A DNA stretch of 64,000 nt from assembly GCA_942486035.1 (NCBI GenBank), contig CALNXK010000163.1, positions 1,072,501-1,136,500 of the forward strand, in the 5' to 3' direction. The first letter of the stretch is position 1. Every line of letters begins with the position of its first letter. The notes below the pieces were generated by a model, which searched no databases, was not told the origin of the DNA, and was given only the letters and a program-made list of their open reading frames with translations. The DNA is from Porites lobata (Eukaryota; Cnidaria; Anthozoa; Scleractinia; Poritidae). This document shows, piece by piece, positions 25,601 through 37,600 of the stretch. The position numbers were made by a program, and so were the translations under genes.

Positions 25601-28600
25601 AAAGTCCCGGGCATAAATGGGTTAAGACAATAGGTGGGTTCACACTGGACTTTTCAAGTGCACTCGAGACTAACTTGTGTGTGAACAGGTCCTGTTTCAC
25701 TTGACTGATCTTGACTAGTCGTTCTTAGTTGCCACAGAAACTTTAAAACCTCAAAATGCCGAAGTGCGCTCTCAAGTTAGGTCAAATCCTTTCTTGAGAC
25801 TGCACTTAGAAATAATGGTCGAGAATACTGATCTCCACAAAATGTAAATGTAGGTAGGCTTTTCTCAGTTCTGATTCATGAGCTGGTTCAGAAATTTCAC
25901 GATTTCTTTTTTTCACTGTATTTGACAGAAACAACGTTACTGTAAGACTTAGCTGTAGAAAAGAAGTGACTTATGTTTCACAAAGAGCGATTTGCCTGTT
26001 GTGCGTTTTGTTGGATGCATTTTATTCTTTTTTCAACTCGTTCAAGCAAAGTTTTTTGTGTCCACCTGCAGCAATAGGCAGTCATATACAAGATGAGACA
26101 ACCTCACGACTCATGAAAGAAATAGAAAGCCACCAGATTTACTCAAAAAAAATTAAGCGAACAAGAAAAGTTCATACGAAACGGAAATAGCAGCGGAGCT
26201 CTAGCAAAATACTTGAAGCAACGAGCTCAAACTACCGGCAAGGAGAGCTTTTAGAACACCAAAGAAGGTTTCCCCTGCTTCGATTACTTCGATGAAACCA
26301 TCTGTCGCATTTTTATCCTTTTATTTTGGCACTGTTGAAGAAGACTGTTGTCAATAAACGGAAAATCGCCCTTTGCAATAGTTCTACGGCTCTTGACTTC
26401 GCAGCCGTTTTAATTGAACACATGTACGGCAGCGTTTTCCCGTGCAATTAAACTCCGAGAGAAAGATTAGTTCCAAAACTGGAACAAAACTGCTCATTTT
26501 AACTTTAGTGTGAACGCCATTTCTTGGCAAAAAGCTGAGTGCACTTCAAGTGCATTTCAAGCACACTTGAACTCAAGTGTATTTTCAGAGCACTTCAAGG
26601 TCTAGTGTGAACCCACCTAATGACTAACAAGACGGAACCAGTGCAAGTCATAACTCTATGAAAATAGTGCATTTTGTTTTTTAATTTTGCGCTAGTAAGT
26701 TTTGAAAAAAACCCCAATTACAATCCGCTTCAATTTTTTATAATATCTTATGCCTTCTTTAAATGTTTTTTTTTGTTTTTGTTTATGTCTCACTCAATTT
26801 GCAATTGGTGGCAGTTTCCATTGTTGGAATTTTGATAAATTCCATCTCACAGTCCCCGGTGTGGGAGGATAACTACTAAAAGTTCAGTGAAACCTTTTCG
26901 TATGGTCACCTTCTGTTACAGACAGTTGTCATATTCTTATCATTTTGACTTAACTGTTTTCAGGAAACTTTCCGGGACCGTCTAACCATCTTGTTCTTTT
27001 TTTTTCTTTTTTTCCAGACACAGAGAACATTGAAAGAGGGGAAATGTTTACTAGATATGGAAGATGTAAAGGTAAATTGAATGATAATAGTTTTCAAGAA
27101 AGCCAATAAGTGAGGCCCTATGCTTTAAAAACATTTTACATTAAGATCGGCAAGAATTCCAATGACTTTAAATGCGGCACATTTGGCAACAAAAAATCTT
27201 GAGAGCGTCTGCATTTTATTTTGTCGTGCTACCAGTGTTAAGAGGAAAATACCACGGAGCCCTAGGTTTTACTTGTCGGTAAACACTCTTGAACGAACTG
27301 TGTGAATTCCTTACAAAACAACAAAATAACTGCCCATTTGAGTAGTCGGTGATTCAAAGGTTATTTTAACTGTCAAGGATTATTTTATACAAAAATAAAA
27401 ATGAAAAAGAAAAAAACCTTCTCTCGCAGAAGCATTCCATATAGCCTTCATCTAGACGGAGGCTATTGTAGATAGTCGACCCCTCAGTGCGGTCATTGAT
27501 CACGTCAACGAGTAAAAATCACTGACGCCGAACCACTTCCTCATCGGACGGCCATCAGCCTACATGCAGCCCACCCGGTCAATTTGAAAAGCGCGAAGTT
27601 AATAGCCACAAGCAATGGAGAATAGCCTAGGCACTCGCGGACGCAAGGAGAACCTACCTTAAACCCCTCAATCCGTTCCTAATGGAATAAAGAACAGCTA
27701 AACTTAAAGGAAGATGACTTGATCGGGTCACATGAGTCTCTCAAGACATTTCCAGGAGATGATGGGAGAGTGCGCATGGTAGAAGTGAAAGACACCTAAC
27801 GAAACTTTGATGCAGCCTACCACAAAGTTGTGCTTGGTGGAAAAATCTGCTTAATAGAATGGACAATGCCGAACAGTGTTTTACTAAGGACGTTTGTAGT
27901 GTAGAAAACTTTTACTTTATTGTTTGTAACTTAGCTTGTCGTTCGTCTTATGGTCTTTCTGGGGAGGGAGAGAAGATCAAGTGGAGCAGCCGCTGGCTAT
28001 GTCATTCGTTGTAAATTGTAAGATTTCCGTGATTACCCGCGAGGGTGACTCGAGAACACGAGGTCAGTAAGAATTAAAAAGTTGTTGTTGCGTTACAATA
28101 GTCTCTGTTAATTGGACTAATCACAGAGGGAGTAATAACTTGCAAAAGCACAAACAATGGACCAGGTCATTTGCCTAGGCACATCCTCTTTATTAAGAAC
28201 TTCACATTATGTCGATATTCCACTCTAAAAGTGCTAATTTACTCCCTTTATTTGATTTTTGTTTCAGATTGTAGAAAAACAACTTGGTAACCTCGTTATG
28301 GATATCGGGAATGAGAATGATCCTGTATTCAGGCTCGAACAAATATTGGATAAAAAAGTGGAGGTCGTGCTTATTTGCTGTTCCATAGGGGCGATAACTA
28401 TTTTCTTTATCGTGCTACTAGTCTTAAGGTTAGTTGTTGTGTTGCTTTTAAGGAAAAACCAGTTCCTTATCGTATCGAAAAGCTCGTCCTTAGGTTTATG
28501 GAAAACCGTTTACTTGATCTAAAATGTTAATTTGTTTCAGAGTGGAAATTACAGAAAAGATTTTTGTGCACTTAAATATGCTACTTTCGCTGGGCCTTGG

Positions 28601-31600
28601 GAACCTGGTGTACGTATTGGATTTTACAGTGTTTACCAGCAGAGCAGAACATCCAGTAAGTAGTTTATTTATCATCTTGAAACGCATACCGCAGGCCTTT
28701 TTCTATAGTCATTGACAGGTGGGGGGCCAAGGCGAGTAACATTCTTTGTAAACTGCATACTGATTAGATTACAAAGCCAGAATCCTTTTTTGTCATTCAA
28801 TATTAAAAAATTCTTATCTTAAAAACAGCTTAAATTCGAAAAACAAACGAACAACAACAAAAAAACATTCTTACATCGATTGATGTTCAGTTCTCTTCAT
28901 TTGCCTGATCCTCCACAAATTCAGGATATAAAAGGATTTTTAGCCTTCAAATGGAAGTTGCCTTACGTCTAGTTCTTTTTTTGCTGCTTTTGCCATGTTT
29001 TAAGACAGTAATCTTGCTACTGTTTCGACATTCTCTGCATGTAGCCTGGACAAAATGATGGAAAGTTTTGGTTGATGGCGTAAACAAGCGACGACAAATT
29101 TTTCTTTCTCTCTAAACTTTGACTGAATTCATTTAAAATAGTGGCGATTTCGCTGCCGTCGCACAGCAACTGCAAGACACATATTCGCACAGAAGCGAAA
29201 ACAATTTTTTCGGATGAGACCAAACTGTAGCAGTTTTCACAGAAATCTAATCCGGTTTTGAAGTTTAAATGATGCCTACAGTATGTTGCCCAGTATCCGG
29301 ACGGTACCAGTATCGTGACACTTGAAACAAAAACTCAGTTTTTGAGGCGCCCTTTTCAGTTCTCGGTAAACGAAGTATTTGGAATGAAAGCTGAACATTT
29401 CAGCTTTAAGATGAAAGTTTTGGCGGTTTGAAAGCTTGCGAAACAGTCGCAGAAGACGCCGCTCTGTTCAGGTGAGTAAATTTTTCATGGCTAATATTTA
29501 CGCTGTTTACTGCGCAGTAAAGTTAGTGCTGCTCAGAAAAAGAAGGGTAATGTGTGATATTTTCAAAGAAACTATTTTATTTTTAAAGTGAAGATACTTA
29601 AGGAAGTCAGGTTTTCAGAAAGTTTATTAATTCTTCTTGACATTCGATTTGTTTGGAATAACGGAAGCCAGAAACATTCACTAAGTTTTGATGTCATGTG
29701 CCCAGTATCCGGACAGTTTTTTCTTTGCTGTACAGAATCGTTGAATTAGCTGTGTACATTCTCCGGAGAAGATTTATTTCATATCAGTAACTATAATTAA
29801 AGCTTAGGATATATGATATAGTCGTAAAATGTAACTCTACTCAACTCCGTATGGAAATTTTCTTCACTCATTCAGAGGCGACTTGATTTCGTGCGCACGG
29901 CTTGTTTCGCGTGACTGCATTTTCTATGTATAACTGAAAGCGTCTGAGTTGAACCTGGAATTCTCATACTTTCCCCAGTTGGGACTGCTAGAATGGGGTT
30001 GCAAAGGTCTAAAAAATGTCACAAGGGGGTTGAGAGATGTGAAAGAAGGAGGAATTAGTGCTAGAAAAGCAGGCTTATTGTGGGGACTGAGCATGAAGAA
30101 ATCAACACTGCAGGTCAGACTAAATAGGAGAGTGACCTTTGACCGTCGGGTTGAGGTCCCTTCCCCAAGCTTTTCTTTAAATAAAAAATGAAGAAAGAAA
30201 GTCGTTTGCAGATTGGCTAATTGAGCTTGCAAACTGCGGCTTCGACATGTCCACGGATACCTTCCTTAAATCAGTGAAAAAGTTCCTAGACAAAGAAGTG
30301 AGAATTATACCATTTTTAAAACAGCCGCTAGCGTTCCCACCATACCCCAGTCATTTGTTATGTTTTATTTCACGATGCTAGGTTATATTTTCGGAATCGA
30401 TTGCCAGACTACTTTTCAAGTGCAAGAGAAGCTTATAAGTCGCTTGCCTGTCGAAATTTATGTACAATTACGTTGTTATTGTTGTGTCCGGAGCTGGGCC
30501 AGCCGTCCGGATACTGGGCAACATAGGAGCTCAGCAAAAATATTAATTTCGAGATGGAAACAAAGGCAAAAAAGTTAAACTGTCTTTCGTCTTATTAAGG
30601 ACTAGATAGATTTTCTCTGGGCCAAGTTTCAGAGCTCTTGCGATTAACAAAGGAAAGTTATTGCAATTTTAAACTGAAGTGTCCGGATACTGGGCAACAT
30701 ACTGTATAGAAAATGTACAGGAATTTAGATAAGATGGTGCTTGGGACGTTTATTTTTGCGCAAAGTTTGCATGTCAGCTTACAAAGTGGCCAAAGTGGCC
30801 GGACCAAGGAACCACTGGCTGTACCAGGGGCCTTCCAACGGAGCAGTCACTTTCTATGATGCAGGATTTTTGGCAAGCGCAGAAGCTGTCGGTTTGTCAC
30901 AAGTTAGTAAAATGTTACGGCAACTTTCGTGACAAATTTTAGCTCACCACTCACTTACGCCTTTTTCGTTCGGACCAAGGACCACATACTGTACGTCCTG
31001 TCTCGAACTTTGTAAGTGTTGGGAGTGAATCCTCGACCCGTTCGTATCTTCCTCACTATGGCGCTCGAGAAGGATCCGTACGTTATCCTCCCTTGTATTT
31101 ACTATACACTGCATCTCCGAGTGATGTCCTAAAAGTTATGATTTTGTCGTATCCTTTTTACGCCGATGACAGCCGGATATACATGCCCTTTCACCGTCAC
31201 TGGTGAACCTGGGTACTCCAAATCTAAACGTGTATCCTTGACACCAGTAGTTGGATGAGAGCCAATAGGATCAAACTCAATGACGAAAAAACTGAGCTTT
31301 TGGTGCCGAACGCCTTTGATTGCCCCCTCAGGCAGCTAAGCTCCGTTTACGCAATCAGTGAATAAATTATAGCCACTAACTCGGCTAAAACCATCGGCTT
31401 TTGGTTTGAGATCAATCTACAAGCATGTGAAATTTCTTTGCAAGACTCCTTTCTGCCAATTACGTAACTTGGCCACTATTAGAAGGTTCCAAAAGCACTG
31501 TGAAATTCTCTTACAAGCCTTTGTTACAGTGTACTCAGTCCGCTAATCAATCAATCAATCTTTATTTGTACTCACTCTTGCTCAAAAATGAATTACAACA

Positions 31601-34600
31601 ATGAAAATATTAAAAGTAACTCCCTTTTATCTGGTCCATCTGGTCTCCTCAGCATCTGTTGCAAAACATGTTTAAAATACTGCAGCCAGTTCCCTCACAC
31701 GAACCCAAACAAATACGACCACGTTCCCCGCATTTCTTTCTTTTTCAGTAGATATCGAAAACGTCTTCCAAATTTGGTTCACCCTAGCTGGTTACAAAGA
31801 ATTAGTCGGGGTATTTGAGCCAGTCAAAAACGAGAAATATTTTGGATGAGATGGTAACAAGTAAGGTTTAAATTTCTAAAATTCGGATATGTACACACTT
31901 TTTTTATTGTCTTTTAGGTTCTCTGTTCGACTGTTGTGGTAACTCTTCATTTTCTGGAAACAGCTCTGTTTACCTGGATGTTTGTGGAAGGAATAAACCT
32001 CTACAACAAGTTGGTCAAGGTTTTTTCGATGCGAAAGCAATACTTAGGTTTCGCGGCAATAGGATGGGGTGCGTTACTTTTCTTGATACTTCTATTCCAG
32101 TCATTTTGTGGTTGGACCCGGAACTATAAATGCAACAGAAGCGTTCTCTTCGCCAATCACTTAGGATTAGACTATAAATAAACATACTAAAAGTCCCAAA
32201 AGATCCGAGCAAGGGAACATTGCATAACGGACATTTTTGGTCCCCTGGGACCTCGGACCTGGTTTCTTGTCCCTCCCTAGCTTCAACAGGATTTAGGCTA
32301 CCACATTAAAAATCAAGGAATCAATAGTAGACACAGAAGTCTGTAAATTCAAAATGGGTTACGTGATAAATAACATCATATAATTTGGTAATCACAGTAT
32401 TTTTGGACCGCCGTTATCTTGGATCCGCCATATTAAATCCACCATCTGGAGTCAATGCAGGGGGAGGGATAAGGTAACTCTATTGTTTTCGACGTAAGTT
32501 CCTTGACCCACTCCGCCTGCCAGTATGACGTCACATGGTAACGGGCAAGAGCCTCGTGTCGCTTGTGCAAATTAGCAAGGGATACGACAGTTATTTGGAC
32601 GAGCGAGGTCGAGGGAAAGCAAAGAAGCTAGCAAATATCGCTATATATCGCTTATTTGATCGAATGTGTGCGAGCTTTGGTGCTGCTTTAATCTGCTTGT
32701 GTAAACCGTTTTGATATTTGTGTCCTTGATTGTATAATTTTGCTAATTTGTTTTGCGGGCCGTGTTGGGGGATCGCCATCTATTTCACGGGACCGACAAG
32801 GTCATCAAACTTAAATTTTTTTTCTCTAAACTGCGTTCCGGATCGCGCATGTTTGTATTTCATCTATTCTTTTGCTAATAAATTGGGCCTAAATTCATAT
32901 CATTCCTTTCGAGTGTGGGCCTCTGTTGACCTCCTAATACTCCACCAAATTCAGTAAGGCTAGTTCGATCGATTATCTACATCGAGTCGGCTCTTTGAAC
33001 CCGAAATAATGCGAAATAGCTTTGAAATACGCGCTTAAAAATACAGCTCCACCAGCTTCAAACAGCATCTATGGCAGAGAAAAATTGTTTTGATATGACA
33101 AAATCAATTTGTCAAATCATGTGTGTCACTGTGGTGCAGTGGTCAAGGAGTTGCGTGCACCTGCAGATAAATCGGGTTCGACTCCCGACGACGCTGTTTT
33201 CTGTTTCCCTGTACCGTTTTTTTTTCCCGTTTGGTCTTTTTTTTTAACCCAATTTTTCCTTTTGGCCTCTTTTTCTTTTTCTTCTAGTCATGCACTTGGA
33301 TCATTATATATTTTAAGCCTAAGTACGGAGTTTTATTTTGGAAAAGGGATTTCAAAAGCTTTTGATCTGCATACTGACCAAGCTCACGACCAGATAAAAA
33401 CCATAAGCTGTCGAGACATGTTCCTCCTCTGAAACAGCTGAATTTTTTTCAATATTAGTTGACATCATAACAAACAACACACAGTACTCCACAAAATGTA
33501 CTAATTTACACCCAACACCCACCAGTGAGCCACTGGCCAAAGTTAAACTTGCCTTTTGTACCTCGTCTTGATCATCAATATTCTTACCCTAAAATCTCCA
33601 CTGGGTTCGGCCCCCAAAAAATAATTAAAGGAAACCTTTTATTGGTTTTCGGGATTTAATTACAGAATTATAGGTGTATGCCCAATACAGTATTAAAACG
33701 CGGTAAAGCAACAAGATTCAATGCTCACAGTCTCTCACAAAAACCTGTCATTTAGCTTCCTCTTTCAACGCTACAGCTAAGCGAACTTTGAGAGCAATGA
33801 TATGGGGTTCCACTAGCTTTGAAGAGCTGAAAATACGCACAATGTAAAGTATATTATTATATGGCTGAGTCTGTTTTGGCCATGCGATTGGTCAATTTGC
33901 GGTCTGTAATTTGCTATACGGACCAAAATTTCGAAGAAAAAGCTCATTTTGGAGCTCTAAATCTCTTTACCTCGGAAAAAAGGTTAAAATTAAGTTACAA
34001 GACATCTATCAACCTTGAGGACTTAGATTTTGACTTTGTCCTTCAACATTTTAAACTGTGTTTATTTGTGAACAAAGGCGATGAAGAAACTAACTCGTAA
34101 TCTTCTCGAAGAGGATTCTAGTCAGTTTGAAAATTTTATCGTAGTACACAGTTAAGAAGACGAAAATCGACTGGCAGAGATTCGAGATGTTTTCTTGAGA
34201 GAAAATGAGTAATTCGTTCGACAAATATGACAACAAACATGCCTGCACCTGATCATCTTGACGAGCTTCTTTGTCATTTGCAGTGTTTTTCCAAAGACCA
34301 ACGAAAGAAAGATAGCAGCGACTCCGAGCCAGACACAATGTCCAGTTTTCAAAAGACTCCAGCGTCACATTGGCGAATGTATACTTACAGTGCTCTTAGT
34401 TTTGCCCCAATATACTTAAAAATATGTCTGTAAACCCCGAGGACTGGGATGTTGACTTTGCCTTTCCAGATTTTAACCAAGCTTTGTTTGAATGAGAACG
34501 AAGCTGATGTAGAAACTGCATCGTAACCTTTCCGTGGAAGAAAATATGGTCCGTGTTTGAAAATTTTAACGCAGATCACGCTTGAAGACGGGAATGAACT

Positions 34601-37600
34601 GGCAGAAATTCAAGAGGTTTTCCCACAAAGATTAACTAGCGAATCCTTCGAAAATGACAACAAACTTACCTTGAAAAGCTTCTTTTCCTTTTGCAGTGTT
34701 TTTTTTTTTTTCACAAGGATCAACGGAGGAAAGATGGAAATGACTTCAAGAAAGACTCAGTGCCCGGTTTCCAAAATACTCCAGCGTTACATTAAAGAGA
34801 TAAAACTTACAGCGCTCTTAGTTTTGACGAAACAAACTTTTTCAACATGGCGAATTTGTTTTCACTTTCTCGGAAACCCTTTGTTGTGTGCTATTGTTTT
34901 CGTGAGCCAATGAAAAGTTTCTTTCTTCACGCTTGTCAAATGATTTTCAAATCGCGCGCCCCGCACTTGTTTCCGGTCCCCTAAACTAGAAGAAGCCATG
35001 TAATAAACATCTTATTAGCCTCGTTTTTTCGGTCCGTATTGTAAATTACGGATCCTGGTTTTTTTCCAACGATTTATGGCCCGCGCGCTTCACGCTTGGG
35101 CCATAAATCGATGGAAAAAAACTCGGTCCGTAATTTACAGTACGGATCGAAAACTCTGCTAATAAGAGGTATATACCTCCTTTGATGAACCTCCTATTGC
35201 TTTGTCTAAACTCCTCAATCTTGCTGTGCACTGGCCCTCAAAAGTGTGACCGGTCGGTATGATTGCCCGTAAAATTTTCTCGACGATACAAAGGAATCTT
35301 TAAAATTCATTACACCACTGCACATTTCATTCAAAAAAAGTACTTAAGGGTAGTTTTCTATGACAATAGAAACCTTAAAATCTCCAAATGCAGGAAATCG
35401 GAACAGTATTTCCGTGATAAAATCGAAATTTTTATCTGTTTCTTTGATGAACACTTTGCTCGCCATTTTGAAAGTCACTAACGCGAGACGTGGCGTCACA
35501 CTGGCAGGCGGACTGTACCACAGATTTCCTTTCCCCCCCGAGTCAACGTCAAGAGTAAAAACGTTTCAAATCGCCTCACGTTTAAATTAAGTAACGGTCC
35601 TGAAAAGATATTAAAGTGTACAAAAAGATGGAAATATAATTTACACGGTCATTATTCAGCTAACTTTGTTAAATTTAAACTTTCAAGTGTTCTCCCTTGA
35701 TACAGTCCAACCTCCACTATTGTCCACCTCTCTACAACGGCAACGGCAACGGTGTCCCCAACCGCCAAAATAACTTCTCGACATCGGCCAGTTTTTTTTT
35801 TTCAACGACAGATGAAAAAGTCAAGAATGGTCATGAAATTTGATCTGCATGGAACGTTTGAGATCAATCGGGGCAGTCGTATTTTCATTTTGTTTCATTT
35901 ATACTGCTGCAGTAAGCATAAATAGTCTAAGATAAATGTATCGAATGTTGCGAACCTTGCTCGTTTTGTCACGTCAACATCTTGATTCAAGACATAATTC
36001 AAGCTTTTTGTGTATATATTAAATATGATAGGATAACCATGATTACGGGACACAGTAAGCATGAACTTAAGGTATCATCCAAGGTAAAAAATCATCATTT
36101 TTCTAAATTTGCAATTTTTAGACGATTAAATAGAGTTCATCAAGAGCTTTCTTTTAAAAAAAATTCCAAGAAAAAATGTTTTTTCTGTACATACTTATAG
36201 AGTGCAAAAGTTTTTTCTATGTTAATTATTTTAATTGATCTTTGACAAGTCCTGTCATACTTGATACGTGTGCCGCTGTTGAACCAAGCTAATCACACAA
36301 TTTGACAGAAATCGCGGTTTACAAGTATAGTGCTCACTGTTTCTGTTCAATAACTTCATACATTTTGTATCCTTGTAATGTCAGTTTCAATGTTATGCCT
36401 ACCGCCTACCAGTATGTTTCTTTTAATAATTCTACTCAAGTGTAGCTCATATTATAGTTACCATTAAAGAACGAAGCATATACTTGTGTACTGTCCTCGT
36501 TTCGCAGGGCTCTTGCCCCGTTTCATAGCTTTACCGTGCTTGTTTTGACTCGTGGCTTTAAGCGTGCCAGTCCGTCTCGAATAAAGGGCCTGGGGGACTT
36601 AGGGTTTAAAGAACGAGTTATGTTAGGTGGGTACCGTGCTTGTTTCGACACGTGGGTTTAAGAACGCGTTATGCCATTCGCGTAGCGTGCTCGTTTCGGC
36701 TCATTGCTTTAAGAACGAGTTATTATTTTTGTGTAGCGTGCTTGCTTTGACTCATCGCTTTAAGAACGACTTATGTGTACCGACGTCCGTGCTTGTTTCG
36801 ACTCATGGCTTTAAGAACGAGTTCTGTTGCCTGTTAGGTTTGCCATTCTCGACTTAGGGCTTAAAGAACGAGTTATGTTACACGTTCAGTGTGCTTGTTT
36901 TGACTCATGGCACGACTAGACTTCCTGAGATTCCATCGGAATCGATGTGTTTCCAATGGATCCGATGGACTCCATCGGACGACTTTCCAACCCTCCTCTA
37001 AGTATTGCTTACACTTCCGGTTTCATGTCATGACTAAACTTCCGGTAACTCAAGTGGACTCTACTGAACTTCCGGTTTCATTTTTCGACTAGACTCCGTC
37101 GGACTCCAGGTTTTGTCCACTGGAATCTGGTCGAGAGTATTGGACATGTGTGACTGTTTTTCCCTGGAGTTTGAAAGTGAATGCCTCCAAAGAAGAAAAA
37201 AGAGCTTGTCCGTTTTCGTCCTCGACTCCGAGACAAAAGAAGACGACAAAATCGTTTTACCGCCAAAGAGTGGGCTTCGAAATTAGCAGAGAGCGACAAG
37301 GGCTCCTACTACAATCAAGGAAAATGGATAAAAGATGACAAAGCTCCTGAAAAATCCATTGAAACTACCACGGAATCGAGTTTCATGAGTTTGTTAGCGA
37401 GCGGAGGGAGCTTTTTAGGCCGCGAAGCAGCCAAGCAAGGGACAAAGTCAAGAGAGGTCCCGCGCCATATAAAAATCGGACGAAGTACTGTTTTGAAAGT
37501 CTATTGTAGCGGGAAAGAAGCTTCAAGACAAACCCCCGAAAGCGGTTTGATGTCGATTTTCCCAGGGAAGTGTCGAACTTTTAAAAAATGTATCGTATAG

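Noticed and set aside
32069..32181. Read-through of the TM3 exon as an alternative TM4
   Set aside because: The open frame past the donor lacks TM4 character and ends in a stop; the exon at 44910 restores a standard TM4 in phase.
33110..33200. Functional tRNA gene
   Set aside because: A and B boxes only; the acceptor stem does not pair.
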